Positions 26,063-36,812 of a stretch of 64,000 bases of DNA are shown here, piece by piece. The stretch lies in contig NZ_KZ454941.1 of assembly GCF_002797375.1 (NCBI RefSeq), positions 2,434,667 to 2,498,666 on the forward strand, in the 5' to 3' direction. How positions within the stretch are numbered: position 1 is the stretch's first letter; each line of letters opens with the position of its first letter. The notes beneath the pieces were generated by a model. The model was not told the origin of the DNA. It worked only from the letters and a program-made list of their open reading frames with translations, and searched no databases. The DNA comes from Bacillus sp. FJAT-42315 (GTDB lineage Bacteria; Bacillota; Bacilli; Bacillales; Domibacillaceae). The position numbers and the translations under genes are program-made.

Positions 26063-27652
26063 CTACTCCTCTGATAACCATGACCGCAATAGCTTGGCAA
26101 ATTCTTCAGGCTTTTCTTTTGCCATTTTCTCCAGTTGCTTTCTTTTTATAGATCCTTCGTCTGTTGCTTCTTCAATGTCGGCAATCGTTTCAAGAATCTC
26201 TAATTCTTCTTCGAATTCTTCCTCATCCTCGTCTTTATTTCTACGAGAACGAATCATTAAGAAGACTAATAAACCAATGACAACTAGTAAAATCCCACCA
26301 ATAACATAAGCCCACCACGGTAATAGCGGCTGTGCCTTCTCTTCAAAATCAACCTTTCCATTGAATGGTTGAACAGAAACAGCAATCTTATTCTCTAAAT
26401 CTTGATCGGTCAGTTCTGCACCGTACCCCTTGTCAATAGATGTGCGCACGATTGTTCCGAGCATTTGCTGAATATCATCTACTCGCTCTTGCGGAAGTGA
26501 TTCTGGATCGTTAGGCTTAGGTGGTTCCACCATAACTTGGATACCCAAATCTCTTATTTTATAAGGACTTTCCGTAATTACTTTTCGAATTCGATTCACT
26601 TCATTGTTAATCGTTTCTTCTGTTCGTTCATAATCACCAGATTCGCCCGTTCCTTGCATGTAAGTAGAACCGAGAGCATCAGCAGGGTCCTCTCCTTGAG
26701 GAATACCGCCAGCAGCAGCCCCATTACCAGTAAATGTTTCTGTAATCCTTTGGGCGCTAATTTGAATTCCTTCCATGTTGTCTTCATCCACAGGAGTGAC
26801 AAGGTTTTCCTCTCGCTTTTCTTGTGTAAAATCGATATCTGCCGTAACGGATGCGACCACTTTTCCTTGACCCATTAATGTGCCAAGCATACTTTGAACT
26901 TGACGTTGAATATCACGTTCAATTTGTCGTTTCACGTCCATTTGCTGAACGAGGCTATTTCCAGACAGTGAGCTACCATTTTGAAGATCAAAGTACTCAA
27001 AGTTCTGATTCATAATAACGATGTTTTCTGTCGGTAAATTTGGTACACTTTTAGACACTAAATGATATAAAGATTTAATTTGCTTTTCATCAAATTGGTA
27101 TCCTGGTTCTGTACTTAAGACGACAGAAGCAGATGCTTTCTCTCCGTTTTCCTTGATGAATACATCTTTTTCAGGAAGGGTAATCATTACCTTTGCGTCT
27201 TTGACCCCTTCAATTCCTGTCATGAGCTGAGCTAGCTCCGTCTGCATTGCATCGAGCTTCATAATATTAAACTCGTTATCTGTCATACCAAAACCAGCAT
27301 TTTCACTAAAAAAGCTATAATCGATATTACCTGATTTCGGCAGCCCCTCAGCTGCTAAATCTACTTTTAACGTATCTACTGCTTCTTTCGGGACAAGAAT
27401 TCCTGTTCCGCCTTCCGTAATCTCGTATGTAACTCCTCGCCCATCTAGATTTTCTTTGATTGCTCCAATCTCAGTAGGGGAAAGATCACTATATAATGGA
27501 ACCATATCCTTTTTTGTTGCAAGAAGAACTGTTATTGTGATAGCCGCTACAAATAGCAAAAAAGCACCTATTCCGATCATCTTTTGCTTTTTTGTTCGAC
27601 TGTTCCAGTACTCCTTCAAGCTATTTATTTGCTGACTAAATTTATCATTCAT
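26063..27652 (-). CDS. fliF: Flagellar MS-ring protein FliF
   Basis: FliF forms the MS ring, the base on which the rotor and export gate assemble. The ATG at 27652 fits the GGGGG box better than the GTG at 27655; length 529. Two membrane segments (about 26-46 and 444-468) bracket a large extracytoplasmic region with YscJ/FliF ring-building motifs. The last 40 residues are the FliG-binding tail with EKMAKEKPEEFAKLLRSWLSE. Confidence 0.97.
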   Translation of the reverse strand: MNDKFSQQINSLKEYWNSRTKKQKMIGIGAFLLFVAAITITVLLATKKDMVPLYSDLSPTEIGAIKENLDGRGVTYEITEGGTGILVPKEAVDTLKVDLAAEGLPKSGNIDYSFFSENAGFGMTDNEFNIMKLDAMQTELAQLMTGIEGVKDAKVMITLPEKDVFIKENGEKASASVVLSTEPGYQFDEKQIKSLYHLVSKSVPNLPTENIVIMNQNFEYFDLQNGSSLSGNSLVQQMDVKRQIERDIQRQVQSMLGTLMGQGKVVASVTADIDFTQEKREENLVTPVDEDNMEGIQISAQRITETFTGNGAAAGGIPQGEDPADALGSTYMQGTGESGDYERTEETINNEVNRIRKVITESPYKIRDLGIQVMVEPPKPNDPESLPQERVDDIQQMLGTIVRTSIDKGYGAELTDQDLENKIAVSVQPFNGKVDFEEKAQPLLPWWAYVIGGILLVVIGLLVFLMIRSRRNKDEDEEEFEEELEILETIADIEEATDEGSIKRKQLEKMAKEKPEEFAKLLRSWLSEE

Positions 27653-27702
27653 CACAATCCCCCGGTTATTTCACTACTAATTGCAAATTTTCTCGTATAC
27701 TA

Positions 27703-28011
27703 TTACATTGGCATTCTCATGATCTCTTGATATGCTTCAACCACTTTGTTTCTGACTTCCATCGTCAACTGCATTGAAACACTCGCTTTTTGACTTGCAA
27801 TAAGCACTTGATGAAGATCGACATTTTCTCCATGAATCAATTTATCTGTCATTTGTGTCGATTTTGTCTCTACTTTATTCAATTCATTGATTGAATTCTT
27901 CAGCATGCTAGCAAAATTCTCTTGCGCTTCACTAGGAGACGCTTTTTTGCTATTTTCTATCGCATTTGTTTTTATAAACGGGGATACTCCCTGAATTGAT
28001 TCGATAGCCAC
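27703..28011 (-). CDS. fliE: Flagellar hook-basal body protein FliE
   Basis: FliE is the junction protein between MS ring and rod. The frame opens at a GTG at 28020, but that GTG lies within GGAGGTGGATAAG, which reads as the ribosome binding site for the GTG at 28011 (MAIESIQGVSPF); length 102. The C-terminus carries the family motif QASVSMQLTMEVRNKVVEAYQEIMRM-type (K-x-S-V-S-M-Q-L-T onward). It follows flgC as usual. Confidence 0.94.
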   Translation of the reverse strand: MAIESIQGVSPFIKTNAIENSKKASPSEAQENFASMLKNSINELNKVETKSTQMTDKLIHGENVDLHQVLIASQKASVSMQLTMEVRNKVVEAYQEIMRMPM

Positions 28012-28025
28012 CTTATCCACCTCCG

Positions 28026-28484
28026 TTATTTACCAATTTCTAATGCTTTCATCATCATTGACTTAGATGCATTGAATACTGTTACATTTGCTTCATAAGA
28101 CCGAGTTGCTGACATTAAATCCACCATTTCCCTTAAAGGGTCAACATTAGGCATTTGTACGTATCCTTCTTCATTCGCATCCGGATGACTTGGGTCATAC
28201 ACCATTTTATATGGGGTTACATTGTCATCAATGATCTTTGTCACTTTAACCCCGTCACCTACTCCATTTGTTTGCCTACTCATCGCTTTATTTAAAAAGT
28301 TAGCGAATTGGTCTTGTTTCGGTTGTAATACGACAGATTTACGTTGATATGGTTGCCATTCTCCATCGACTACCTTAGCACGAGTTGATTCCATATTCGC
28401 CATGTTTGAAGAAACAACATCCATTCTCAACCTTTGGGCTGTTAAGGCGGATGAAGTGATGTTCATGCTTTGGAACATGGACAT
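28026..28484 (-). CDS. flgC: Flagellar proximal rod protein FlgC
   Basis: FlgC is a subunit of the proximal rod. The 152-residue protein has the rod-family N-terminus SALTAQRLRMDVVSSNMANM and the C-terminal NVDPLREMVDLMSATRSYEAN and SMMMKALEIGK that form the rod core helices. It follows flgB by one base gap. Confidence 0.97.
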   Translation of the reverse strand: MSMFQSMNITSSALTAQRLRMDVVSSNMANMESTRAKVVDGEWQPYQRKSVVLQPKQDQFANFLNKAMSRQTNGVGDGVKVTKIIDDNVTPYKMVYDPSHPDANEEGYVQMPNVDPLREMVDLMSATRSYEANVTVFNASKSMMMKALEIGK

Positions 28485-28485
28485 A

Positions 28486-28878
28486 TTACTTTCCTCCTTT
28501 AATTACATTTGTAAGAGAATTAAATTTCCCAGCCATCCGATCGGTAAGTGCATTAAAGTAAATTTGATTGGTCGCTAAATCTGACATTTCTTTATCAACA
28601 TCCACACTATTACCATTTTGGTTATAAGAGACATTTCGTTTCGTCACAATCGCTGGATGTTGATTATTTGATTGGAATTCAAAATGGCGAAAATCAGTAC
28701 GGTTGGCAGTTATTGCATCATTGAGCGCATTTGTAAAAACTTTCTTAAAACTAACATCCTTCGCTTTATAGTTCGGCGTGTCTGCATTAGCAATATTGTT
28801 CGCTAATGTCTTTTGCTTTAACGCTGAATAATTCAATCCCTTCTCCAAAGTTACAAAAGACCCACTAAATAAATTCAC
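28486..28878 (-). CDS. flgB: Flagellar proximal rod protein FlgB
   Basis: FlgB is a proximal rod subunit and the first gene of the fla/che operon. The 130-residue protein contains the rod motif KQKTLANNIANADTPNYKAKDV and a C-terminal helix with KEMSDLATNQIYFNALTDRM. Everything upstream to codY (326 bases) is non-coding, so the operon promoter lies there. Confidence 0.97.
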   Translation of the reverse strand: MNLFSGSFVTLEKGLNYSALKQKTLANNIANADTPNYKAKDVSFKKVFTNALNDAITANRTDFRHFEFQSNNQHPAIVTKRNVSYNQNGNSVDVDKEMSDLATNQIYFNALTDRMAGKFNSLTNVIKGGK

Positions 28879-29157
28879 TTACGATCACTCCAGCTTTAAC
28901 TTTATTATTAATTTGATAACAATCATTACTAATCGACATATACCTTTAAAATCTGCACCTAAATATACTACAAATACGCTCATTCCACACTATAATTTAC
29001 AAAAACTAAATATTTTTTTCATGAACCAAATATGAAAGAAATTAGGAATAGGATATATGACATAAAAACAGAGATTTTCACAATTATATATCCTTATTTA
29101 ATCACAAATACATACGAACAACAAATGATAAAAAGCACAAATTTCGTAAAAATCAAC
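28879..29157 (-). promoter_or_regulatory. Regulatory region of the fla/che operon (codY-flgB gap)
   Basis: Non-coding and very AT-rich. A perfect -10 TATAAT lies at 29088-29083 but no convincing -35 is found at 16-18 bp. A CodY-box-like 15-mer (ATTTTTACGAAATTT, four mismatches to AATTTTCWGAAAATT) lies at 29153-29139. I found no good sigma-D match (TAAA-N15-GCCGATAT). In B. subtilis this region holds a sigma-A promoter repressed by CodY plus a sigma-D promoter. The rest of the gap shows nothing I can name. Confidence 0.45.
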
Positions 29158-29188
29158 AAAAACCGCCTGTCGTAAACAGGCGGTTTTT
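29158..29188 (-). terminator. Terminator downstream of codY
   Basis: A 13-bp perfect inverted repeat (29158-29170 and 29176-29188) with a CGTAA loop, GC-rich core CCGCCTGT and A/T runs on both sides, so it could act in both directions. It lies 16 bases after the codY stop and separates codY from the fla/che operon. Confidence 0.93.
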
Positions 29189-29204
29189 GTTTTTTTATTA
29201 TAGA

Positions 29205-29987
29205 TTAGTTTGATTTCAACTTTTCTAGTTCCATTAAAAACTTATCATTTAGGACTTTTATATACGTTCCTTTCATCCCTAATGAACGAGATTCAATAAC
29301 GCCTGCACTTTCTAATTTACGAAGCGCATTAACGATAACAGAACGCGTGATACCCACTCGATCGGCAATTTTAGATGCAACCAATAGTCCTTCTTTTCCA
29401 TCTAATTCTTCAAAAATATGTTCAATCGCTTCTAACTCACTATAAGATAGAGAGCTAATCGCCATCTGAACAACTGCTTTACTTCTTGCTTCTTCCTCAA
29501 TTTCTTCTGTTTTCTCACGTAGGATTTCCATCCCAACGACCGTAGCACCGTATTCCGCTAAAATAAGATCATCGTCATGGAATTGCTCTTCAAGACGAGC
29601 AAGAACTAATGTCCCTAACCGTTCTCCAGCACCGCTAATCGGTACGATTGTCGTAAAGCCGTTTTTGAATAGCTCCTTATTTTCGACAGGGAATGCCGTA
29701 TATTCACTGTCTACATCTAGATTAGAAGAAGTCTCTTGGATGTTAAAAAGATTGTTTGTATACTCTTCAGGAAACTGACGCTCAGCTAACATTTTTTTCA
29801 TGCGCTCGTTCTCAATTTGTTGATTAACCCCAAACCCTAACAATTTCCCACGGCGACTAACAACGAAAATATTCGCTTCAATCACTTCCGAGAGAGATTC
29901 TGCCATTTCCTTGAAATTGACTGATTTACCAGCTGCGTTTTGCAGCATTTTATTAATCTTTCTCGTTTTATCTAATAAATTCATCAT
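29205..29987 (-). CDS. codY: GTP- and branched-chain amino acid-sensing repressor CodY
   Basis: CodY is the global nutrient-limitation regulator of low-GC Gram-positives; it senses GTP and branched-chain amino acids and represses adaptive genes, including fla/che in B. subtilis. The 260-residue protein has an N-terminal GAF domain (about 1-155) with [15 protein letters not shown]-like segment and a C-terminal winged helix (about 200-245) with [20 protein letters not shown]. It starts ATG ATG with AGGAGG. It is last in the xerC-hslV-hslU-codY series, separated from hslU by 99 bases. Confidence 0.97.
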   Translation of the reverse strand: MMNLLDKTRKINKMLQNAAGKSVNFKEMAESLSEVIEANIFVVSRRGKLLGFGVNQQIENERMKKMLAERQFPEEYTNNLFNIQETSSNLDVDSEYTAFPVENKELFKNGFTTIVPISGAGERLGTLVLARLEEQFHDDDLILAEYGATVVGMEILREKTEEIEEEARSKAVVQMAISSLSYSELEAIEHIFEELDGKEGLLVASKIADRVGITRSVIVNALRKLESAGVIESRSLGMKGTYIKVLNDKFLMELEKLKSN

Positions 29988-30086
29988 TAAATCCTCCTAC
30001 AAATGACTGAATATTCTACAGCCGATCCTAGTATTTCATTTTTTTAGTATATTTTTTCTTACCCATATTATAGGTATTTTGAAACA

Positions 30087-31499
30087 TTATAATATAAACT
30101 GACTTAAATCTTTGTTTCGCGAAATAGCCTCTAGCTTCTCATTGACATACTGAGAGGTAATTGTGATTTTTTCCATTGTGATATCAGGAGCTTCGAAAGA
30201 TAAATCTTCAAGTAGCTTTTCCATAATTGTATGAAGTCTACGCGCACCAATATTATCAGTATTTTGATTCACTTCAAAAGCCATTTCAGCAATTCTACGA
30301 ATAGCATCGTCAGAAAATTCAATTTCTATACCTTCCGTTTCCAATAATGCCTCATATTGCTTTAACAATGCATTATCTGGTTCAACAAGGATTCGAACAA
30401 AATCTTCAACCGCTAACTTTTGTAGTTCGACTCGAATCGGAAAACGCCCTTGTAACTCTGGTATTAAATCTGATGGCTTTGACATATGAAAAGCCCCAGC
30501 CGCAATAAAAAGAATAAAGTCCGTTTTGATTGATCCATACTTTGTGACAACTGTTGACCCTTCAACAATTGGTAAAATATCTCTTTGTACTCCTTCTCGC
30601 GAAACACTTCCTGAAGAAGCAGTCGCACCTTTAGCAGCTACTTTATCAATTTCATCAATGAAAATGATCCCTGTTTGTTCCGCTCGGTTCACAGCCTCTT
30701 GCGTCACATCATCCATGTCAATGAGCTTTTGTGCTTCTTCCATCGTTAAAGCTTTTCTAGCTTCTTTTACCGCTAGTTTTCTTTTCTTTTTCTTTTTAGG
30801 CATTAGGCTACCTAGTGCATCCTGCATATTCATACCCATTTGTTCCATACCTGAACCTTGGAACATATCGAACATCGATGGTGGCTGTTCTTCCACCTCA
30901 ATCGTTACCATTTCCTCTTCCATCTCACCACGCGCCAAGCGATCAGCGACCATTTTTCGCTGTTCACGAATCGTCGTTTCTTCCATTGAATCGTCCGCAC
31001 TCGTATCTACCTGATTGCCATTTCCACCAAATAACATTTCAAATGGATTTTTCATCGTAGCAGTTTTCTTTTTTGAAGGCACCAGCAATTCAACTAATCG
31101 TTTATTGGCAGCTTCTTTTGCAGGCTCCTGTACAGCTTGAATTCGCTCTTCTTTTACAATTCTAACAGCTGTTTCAACTAAATCACGTACCATGGATTCC
31201 ACATCACGCCCAACATAGCCGACCTCTGTAAATTTCGTCGCTTCAACCTTTACGAAAGGGGCTCCAGCTAGCTTGGCAATTCGACGAGCAATTTCTGTTT
31301 TACCTACTCCTGTTGGACCGATCATTAATATATTTTTCGGGATGACTTCATCACGTATTTGTTCATGCAGGAAACTACGGCGATAACGATTTCTTAACGC
31401 AATAGCTACCGCCTTTTTCGCATCTTTTTGTCCTACAATATACTGATCTAAGCGTTCAACTATTTGTCTAGGTGTTAACTGTAATGATTTGTTCTCCAC
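30087..31499 (-). CDS. hslU: HslU (ClpY) ATPase of the HslVU protease
   Basis: HslU is the AAA+ unfoldase that feeds substrates to HslV. The 470-residue protein shows Walker A GPTGVGKT at 61-68, Walker [11 protein letters not shown], sensor/arginine finger region GRFPIRVEL and the C-terminal SQFIL that inserts into HslV. The intermediate (I) domain spans about 110-245 and has a methionine/lysine-rich stretch. The start is GTG with GAGGAG nine bases upstream. Confidence 0.97.
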   Translation of the reverse strand: MENKSLQLTPRQIVERLDQYIVGQKDAKKAVAIALRNRYRRSFLHEQIRDEVIPKNILMIGPTGVGKTEIARRIAKLAGAPFVKVEATKFTEVGYVGRDVESMVRDLVETAVRIVKEERIQAVQEPAKEAANKRLVELLVPSKKKTATMKNPFEMLFGGNGNQVDTSADDSMEETTIREQRKMVADRLARGEMEEEMVTIEVEEQPPSMFDMFQGSGMEQMGMNMQDALGSLMPKKKKKRKLAVKEARKALTMEEAQKLIDMDDVTQEAVNRAEQTGIIFIDEIDKVAAKGATASSGSVSREGVQRDILPIVEGSTVVTKYGSIKTDFILFIAAGAFHMSKPSDLIPELQGRFPIRVELQKLAVEDFVRILVEPDNALLKQYEALLETEGIEIEFSDDAIRRIAEMAFEVNQNTDNIGARRLHTIMEKLLEDLSFEAPDITMEKITITSQYVNEKLEAISRNKDLSQFIL

Positions 31500-31512
31500 G
31501 TCTCTTCACTCC

Positions 31513-32058
31513 TCAGTCGAGTTCTTCCACAATGATCTGATCATTCGTATACACGCATATTTCACCAGCAATTTCAAGAGCTGCTTTTGCAATCTCCTTT
31601 GCTGTTAAATGCTCACCGGAAAATTTCTTTAGCGCTCTGCCAGCCGACAAAGCATAATTACCACCAGAACCAATCGCTAATATACCATCATCAGGTTCAA
31701 TCACTTCTCCTGTTCCAGAAATTAACAGTAGATTTCGTTCATCCATCACGATCAGCATCGCTTCTAGTCTGCGCAATACTTTATCTGATCTCCACTCTTT
31801 CGCAAGTTCAACAGCTGCTCGTTGCAAATTACCATTATATTCTTGAAGTCGATTTTCGAATAGCTCAAAAAGGGTAAAGGCATCTGCTACTGATCCAGCA
31901 AATCCGGCAAGTACTTTTCCATTAAATAATTTACGCACTTTGCGAGCGGTATGCTTCATGACCACAGCATTCCCAAAGGTCACCTGCCCATCTCCTGACA
32001 TGGCGCACTTTCCTTTATGCTGTACCGCAAATATGGTCGTTGCATGAAATTGTTCCAT
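31513..32058 (-). CDS. hslV: HslV (ClpQ/CodW) peptidase
   Basis: HslV is the proteasome-like peptidase partner of HslU. The 181-residue protein starts [22 protein letters not shown], so five residues precede the T-T pair that is the N-terminal catalytic Thr in enterobacterial HslV. Glu at position 2 means Met is probably not removed and neither Ser nor Thr would be exposed without processing; B. subtilis has Ser at this position. The rest of the fold ([36 protein letters not shown]) is conserved. AAAGGAGGAG precedes the ATG. Confidence 0.95.
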   Translation of the reverse strand: MEQFHATTIFAVQHKGKCAMSGDGQVTFGNAVVMKHTARKVRKLFNGKVLAGFAGSVADAFTLFELFENRLQEYNGNLQRAAVELAKEWRSDKVLRRLEAMLIVMDERNLLLISGTGEVIEPDDGILAIGSGGNYALSAGRALKKFSGEHLTAKEIAKAALEIAGEICVYTNDQIIVEELD

Positions 32059-32075
32059 TGCTATAGACTCCTCCT

Positions 32076-32978
32076 TTAGGCACGCGGATGGTGTGATAAG
32101 TATGTTTTTCGCAAATGTTCTTTTGTAATATGCGTATAAATTTGAGTGGAAGACAGGTGAACATGGCCGAGTAACTCCTGCACCGTCCTCATATCCGCTC
32201 CGTTGTTCAGCAAATGAGTAGCAAATGTGTGCCGCAACATATGGGGATAGATCTTCCCTGTTAACGAAGCCTCACTAATAAGCTTCGTTAATATATAGCG
32301 GATTCCCCGAGGTGTCAATGGGGATCCTCTATGATTAACAAATAAATAATCATGTTTCCTGACCGATTGCATTAACGTTTCTCTTGGTTCACCTATGTAT
32401 CTTTCTAGCGCTTGATGAGCAAAGCTTCCAAAAGGTACATAACGTTGTTTTTGACCTTTTCCATGAACAAGCATGACCGACATCTCAAAATCAATATCCT
32501 TTAGTTCGATTGCTGCACATTCACTTACTCGCATCCCCGTTGCATAGAGAAGCTCTAGCAACGCTTTATTACGTATTTGCAATGCGCTTTCTCCTTCACA
32601 CACAGCAAAAAGCTCCTCCATTTCTTCTTCATAAAAAAAGGAAGGTAACTTCTTTATTTCTTTTCGATGTTGAACGAGAACGAAGGGATTTTCCTTTAAA
32701 ACTTTCTCTCGAACTAAATAGCGAAAAAAACTTCTCAAGCTCGAAACTTTTCTCGCAATGGACGATCTAGCCAGCTGTCTTTCATGAAGTTCTGTTAAAT
32801 ATAAACGAACGTCAAAATATTCAATATGACCTAACGCCATAATACCTTGTTCACTAGTGAACGTAAAGAATTCATCAATATCTCGTTCGTAACCATCTAT
32901 TGTATAAGCAGAGTAATTTTTCTCGATTCGCAAATATTCAATAAAGCTTCGTAAATAGTTATTGAAAAGTTTCGACAT
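32076..32978 (-). CDS. xerC: Tyrosine recombinase XerC (CodV)
   Basis: XerC with XerD resolves chromosome dimers at dif. The 300-residue protein has an N-terminal SAM-like core-binding domain (to about 110) and a catalytic domain with all six residues: Arg150 (ATGMRVSE), Lys174 (GKGQKQR), His246 and Arg249 ([11 protein letters not shown]), His272 (LGHVHLSS) and Tyr281. In Bacillus it is called CodV and lies between trmFO and hslV, as here. Confidence 0.96.
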   Translation of the reverse strand: MSKLFNNYLRSFIEYLRIEKNYSAYTIDGYERDIDEFFTFTSEQGIMALGHIEYFDVRLYLTELHERQLARSSIARKVSSLRSFFRYLVREKVLKENPFVLVQHRKEIKKLPSFFYEEEMEELFAVCEGESALQIRNKALLELLYATGMRVSECAAIELKDIDFEMSVMLVHGKGQKQRYVPFGSFAHQALERYIGEPRETLMQSVRKHDYLFVNHRGSPLTPRGIRYILTKLISEASLTGKIYPHMLRHTFATHLLNNGADMRTVQELLGHVHLSSTQIYTHITKEHLRKTYLSHHPRA

Positions 32979-33038
32979 CAGTACACCCCATAAAGGCTAC
33001 TAAATAGTATCACACTACTGTAGCCCATGCAATAAAGT

Positions 33039-34343
33039 TTACAAACTTTTCACAAAAGTTTGAATTTTATCCAATGCTCGAGTAGCGTGCGCTTCATAGC
33101 GCTCCTTTTTGTTCCTAATCTTGACAGGAAGCTCAGGGAATAAACCAAAGTTGGCATTCATCGGTTGAAAATTCTTTTCATTAGCGGTTGTGATATAGCA
33201 AGCCATACTGCCAATACTTGTTTCTGCAGGGGCAACTAATGGCTCTTCTCCCTTTGCTAGTTTAGCGGCGTTGATTCCGGCCATTAACCCACTGGCTGCC
33301 GATTCAACATACCCCTCAACTCCGGTCATCTGACCAGCAAATAGTAAACGTTCCTGGTCTTTTAATTGATAAGTTGGTTTTAGCACTTTTGGTGAATTAA
33401 TAAATGTATTTCTGTGCATTACTCCGTAGCGGATAATTTCCGCTTGTTCAAGACCTGGGATCAATCGCATGACTTCTTTTTGTGGACCCCATTTCAAATG
33501 AGTTTGAAACCCAACGATATTATACAAAGTTCCCGCTGCATCGTCTTGTCTTAACTGCACGACGGCGTATGGTCTTTTCCCTGTTTTTGGATCTTCCAAA
33601 CCAACCGGCTTCATCGGTCCAAATAACATTGTTTTCTTACCGCGCTTAGCTAGCACTTCAATCGGCATACAACCTTCAAAAAATATTTCCTTTTCAAACT
33701 CTTTTAAAGGAACGGTTTCAGCTGAAATTAACGCCTCGTAAAAACGATCAAATTCTTCTTCTGTCATCGGACAGTTTAAATAAGCCGCTTCCCCTTTATC
33801 ATAACGAGATTTCAAATACACCTTATTCATATCTATGCTGTCTTTTTCAATAATAGGAGCTGCTGCATCATAAAAATATAAATAATCTTGACCGGTTAAT
33901 TCCTTTAATTTTTCAGACAGCGATGGACTTGTCAATGGTCCTGTCGCAATCACTGTAATCCCCTCAGGAATTTCTGTTACCTCCTCATGAAACACAGTGA
34001 CATTCGGATGGTTCTTTACTCGTTCTGTCACTTTCGCAGCAAATTCATGGCGATCGACAGCTAACGCTCCTCCTGCCGGCACTGCACAATCATCTGCAGC
34101 AGAGATAATAACTGAGTTTAACTTTCTCATTTCTTCTTTTAATACACCAACTGCATTTGTTAATCCATTTGCACGCAATGAATTACTACATACTAGCTCG
34201 GCAAATTGATCGGTATGATGAGCAGGTGTTTGCTTCACTGGACGCATTTCATATAAATGTACCTTGATGCCTCTTTCTGCTATTTGATATGCTGCTTCAC
34301 TTCCTGCTAAACCAGCACCTATGACATTAACTGTTTGCTCCAT
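33039..34343 (-). CDS. trmFO: Folate-dependent tRNA m5U54 methyltransferase TrmFO
   Basis: TrmFO uses methylene-tetrahydrofolate and FADH2 to form ribothymidine at tRNA position 54. I place the start at the ATG at 34343 ([16 protein letters not shown]), with AGGAGG eight bases upstream, 22 codons inside the longest frame; length 434. Features are the FAD-binding GAGLAGSE (9-16), active-site Cys52 in [12 protein letters not shown] and a second Cys in [10 protein letters not shown]. It follows topA. Confidence 0.97.
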   Translation of the reverse strand: MEQTVNVIGAGLAGSEAAYQIAERGIKVHLYEMRPVKQTPAHHTDQFAELVCSNSLRANGLTNAVGVLKEEMRKLNSVIISAADDCAVPAGGALAVDRHEFAAKVTERVKNHPNVTVFHEEVTEIPEGITVIATGPLTSPSLSEKLKELTGQDYLYFYDAAAPIIEKDSIDMNKVYLKSRYDKGEAAYLNCPMTEEEFDRFYEALISAETVPLKEFEKEIFFEGCMPIEVLAKRGKKTMLFGPMKPVGLEDPKTGKRPYAVVQLRQDDAAGTLYNIVGFQTHLKWGPQKEVMRLIPGLEQAEIIRYGVMHRNTFINSPKVLKPTYQLKDQERLLFAGQMTGVEGYVESAASGLMAGINAAKLAKGEEPLVAPAETSIGSMACYITTANEKNFQPMNANFGLFPELPVKIRNKKERYEAHATRALDKIQTFVKSL

Positions 34344-34451
34344 ATCTATTACAACCTCCTGAACAATTAGTGGTGGTACGTACAAGTATATCCCTAAAGC
34401 ATTGTACAACAGACGTTCTTATAAAAAAAGCATTATATATTAAAAAAACAG

Positions 34452-34476
34452 AAAAAAGCGGGTTTCCCCCGCTTTT
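34452..34476 (-). terminator. Terminator overlapping the topA stop codon
   Basis: Minus-strand AAAAGCGGG (34476-34468), a 5-nt loop, CCCGCTTTT then TTCTG and a further T-run. The first arm includes the topA stop codon at 34475-34477. As trmFO follows, either trmFO has its own promoter in the AT-rich 130-bp gap, which I could not define, or readthrough occurs. Confidence 0.88.
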
Positions 34477-36553
34477 ATGTCTGTGGCTCCTCTTTATAAT
34501 CACAACCTGTACATTGAATCTGTACACCTTTTTTCAATTTCTTTTCGACTAACAGTTGTTCACATTTCGGACATTTCCTTTCAATCGGCTTATCCCACGA
34601 TAGAAAATCACATTCTGGAAAATGATCACACCCGTAAAAAATTCGGCGTTTTTTACTTTTCCTTTCTATTATATTACCTTCACTGCACTTCGGACATTTC
34701 ACACCGATTTCTTTCACAATCGCTTTTGTGTTTCGGCAATCCGGGAAATTGGAACAAGCCATAAACTTACCGTAACGTCCCATTTTAAAGACCATCGGGT
34801 GACCACAGCTTTCACAATCTTCACCTGCTGGTTCATCTTTAATCTCTACTTGTTCCATCTCCGCTTCCGCCTTGACTAAATGCTGTTCAAAGCCTTTGTA
34901 AAATTCATCGATCACTTGAACCCATTCTACTTGTCCGTCCTCTACGCCATCAAGGTCTCTTTCCATTTTTGCCGTAAATTCCACATCGATGATATCATAG
35001 AAAAATTCAACCATTAATTCATGGACGATTTCACCTAGTTCTGTCGGAATGAAACGTTTATTATCTAACGATACATAGCCGCGCTTTTGAATCGTATCCA
35101 ACGTCGGCGCGAAAGTAGACGGACGACCAATTCCAAGCTCTTCAAGTGTTTTCACAAGGCGAGCCTCTGTATATCTAGGTGGCGGTTGCGTAAAATGCTG
35201 CTTCGGATCAATTTCTTCAGCCTTCACTTTATCTCCCACTTCTAAGTTTGGCAATTGTTTTTCTTTCTCTTCTTGTCCATCGTCTGATCCTTCTACATAT
35301 ACCTTCATAAACCCAGGAAATTTAATTTTGGAACCGGTTGCACGAAATGTTACTTCCCCATTGACGACATCCGCACTGACCGTATCCATAATAGCAGGAG
35401 CCATTTGACTAGCAAGGAATCGCTCCCAAATCAATTTGTATAAGCGAAGTTGATCTCTTGATAGAGAGTTTTTTAAGCTACTCGGTTCTTTTAAGATACT
35501 AGTAGGACGAATAGCTTCATGTGCGTCTTGAGCATTAGATTGTTTTTTCTCTTTCTTCGCTACTGCATTTGTTGTGAATTCTTCACCATGAGTTGTCTTC
35601 ACATAGTCGTACGCTTCCTTTTGAGCCACTTCAGATATTCTCGTTGAGTCGGTTCTCATATACGTAATTAAACCAACTGTTCCTTCTTTTCCAAGATCGA
35701 TTCCTTCATACAATTGCTGAGCAAGCATCATTGTTTTTTTCGCTCTAAAATTCAATTTACGTGCCGCTTCTTGCTGTAAAGATGACGTAGTAAATGGCGG
35801 AGCTGGGTTTCTTTTGCGCTCTTTCTTCGTTACACTTGCCAGTTGAAATTCATTGCCTTGAATTGCTGAAAGTACTGCTTTCACTTCTTCTTCCGATTTC
35901 AACGCGACCTTCTTCCCGGCCTTCCCATAAAATGTCGCTTGGAAAGTGTCTTGATCTTTCAAAAACTTCGCATCGATCGTCCAATATTCTTCAGGTTGAA
36001 AGTGTTGAATTTCTTTTTCACGATCAATGATTAACCTTAATGCGACCGATTGTACCCTTCCAGCACTCAGCCCTTTCTTTACCTTCTTCCAAAGAAGGGG
36101 GCTAATGTTATATCCAACAAGTCGATCTAATATTCTTCGCGCTTGCTGAGCATCGACAAGATCCATGTTAATCGGTCTCGGATGTTTGAACGATTCTTTA
36201 ATTGCATCTTTGGTAATTTCATTAAACACTACTCGACAATCCGATGTAATATCAAGATTTAAACTATGCGCTAAGTGCCAAGCAATCGCTTCTCCTTCTC
36301 TGTCGGGGTCAGCTGCAAGATAAATTTTCTTCGCTTTTTTCGCTGCGGTCTTTAACTCTTTCAAAACAGGACCTTTACCGCGAATCGTTATATATTTCGG
36401 TTCATATTGATGGTTTATATCTACACCCATCTGACTTTTTGGCAAATCACGCACATGGCCCATGGATGCTTTCACTTTATATCTCTTCCCCAAATAACGT
36501 TCAATCGTTTTTGCTTTTGCAGGGGATTCTACTATTACTAAATAATCTGACAT
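34475..36553 (-). CDS. topA: DNA topoisomerase I
   Basis: TopA relaxes negative supercoils by transient single-strand cuts. The start is set at the ATG at 36553 ([20 protein letters not shown]) with GGGGAGG seven bases upstream; length 692, as in B. subtilis. It has the TOPRIM domain with [12 protein letters not shown], catalytic Tyr in [10 protein letters not shown] (about 300) and three C-terminal four-Cys zinc modules beginning [16 protein letters not shown] and CPKCEQLL. A sigma-A promoter lies upstream. Confidence 0.97.
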   Translation of the reverse strand: MSDYLVIVESPAKAKTIERYLGKRYKVKASMGHVRDLPKSQMGVDINHQYEPKYITIRGKGPVLKELKTAAKKAKKIYLAADPDREGEAIAWHLAHSLNLDITSDCRVVFNEITKDAIKESFKHPRPINMDLVDAQQARRILDRLVGYNISPLLWKKVKKGLSAGRVQSVALRLIIDREKEIQHFQPEEYWTIDAKFLKDQDTFQATFYGKAGKKVALKSEEEVKAVLSAIQGNEFQLASVTKKERKRNPAPPFTTSSLQQEAARKLNFRAKKTMMLAQQLYEGIDLGKEGTVGLITYMRTDSTRISEVAQKEAYDYVKTTHGEEFTTNAVAKKEKKQSNAQDAHEAIRPTSILKEPSSLKNSLSRDQLRLYKLIWERFLASQMAPAIMDTVSADVVNGEVTFRATGSKIKFPGFMKVYVEGSDDGQEEKEKQLPNLEVGDKVKAEEIDPKQHFTQPPPRYTEARLVKTLEELGIGRPSTFAPTLDTIQKRGYVSLDNKRFIPTELGEIVHELMVEFFYDIIDVEFTAKMERDLDGVEDGQVEWVQVIDEFYKGFEQHLVKAEAEMEQVEIKDEPAGEDCESCGHPMVFKMGRYGKFMACSNFPDCRNTKAIVKEIGVKCPKCSEGNIIERKSKKRRIFYGCDHFPECDFLSWDKPIERKCPKCEQLLVEKKLKKGVQIQCTGCDYKEEPQT

Positions 36554-36597
36554 GCCTAAACCTCCCCTAGAGGTGAAAATAAATAGATGTAACAAAC

Positions 36598-36627
36598 ATT
36601 ATTATCTGTCTTCATAAGGATTGTCAA
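36598..36627 (-). promoter_or_regulatory. Sigma-A promoter of topA
   Basis: Minus strand: perfect -35 TTGACA at 36627-36622, 18-bp spacer, -10 AATAAT at 36603-36598 (or TAATAA with a 17-bp spacer). It begins 45 bases upstream of the topA ATG. The rest of the 217-bp dprA-topA gap upstream is AT-rich with no clear terminator or gene. Confidence 0.7.
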
Positions 36628-36812
36628 TGAATTCGTGTTTATTTTCTCTATTTCGTTTTCCCTGTATAAATATTTGATTTACCTTATAGTTAAAAATGAT
36701 GATTCTTTTGCAAAATTTAATACAGATTACGAAGAATTGCAACCTTTTTTTAAAAAACTTTCCAAAAAGAATCGAAGTGAGGAGAGGTTTTACCGAGTTT
36801 CTTCATTATATT

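Noticed and set aside
30526-31014. 162-codon plus-strand ORF
   Set aside because: Antisense to the hslU I domain; serine/cysteine-rich shadow translation.
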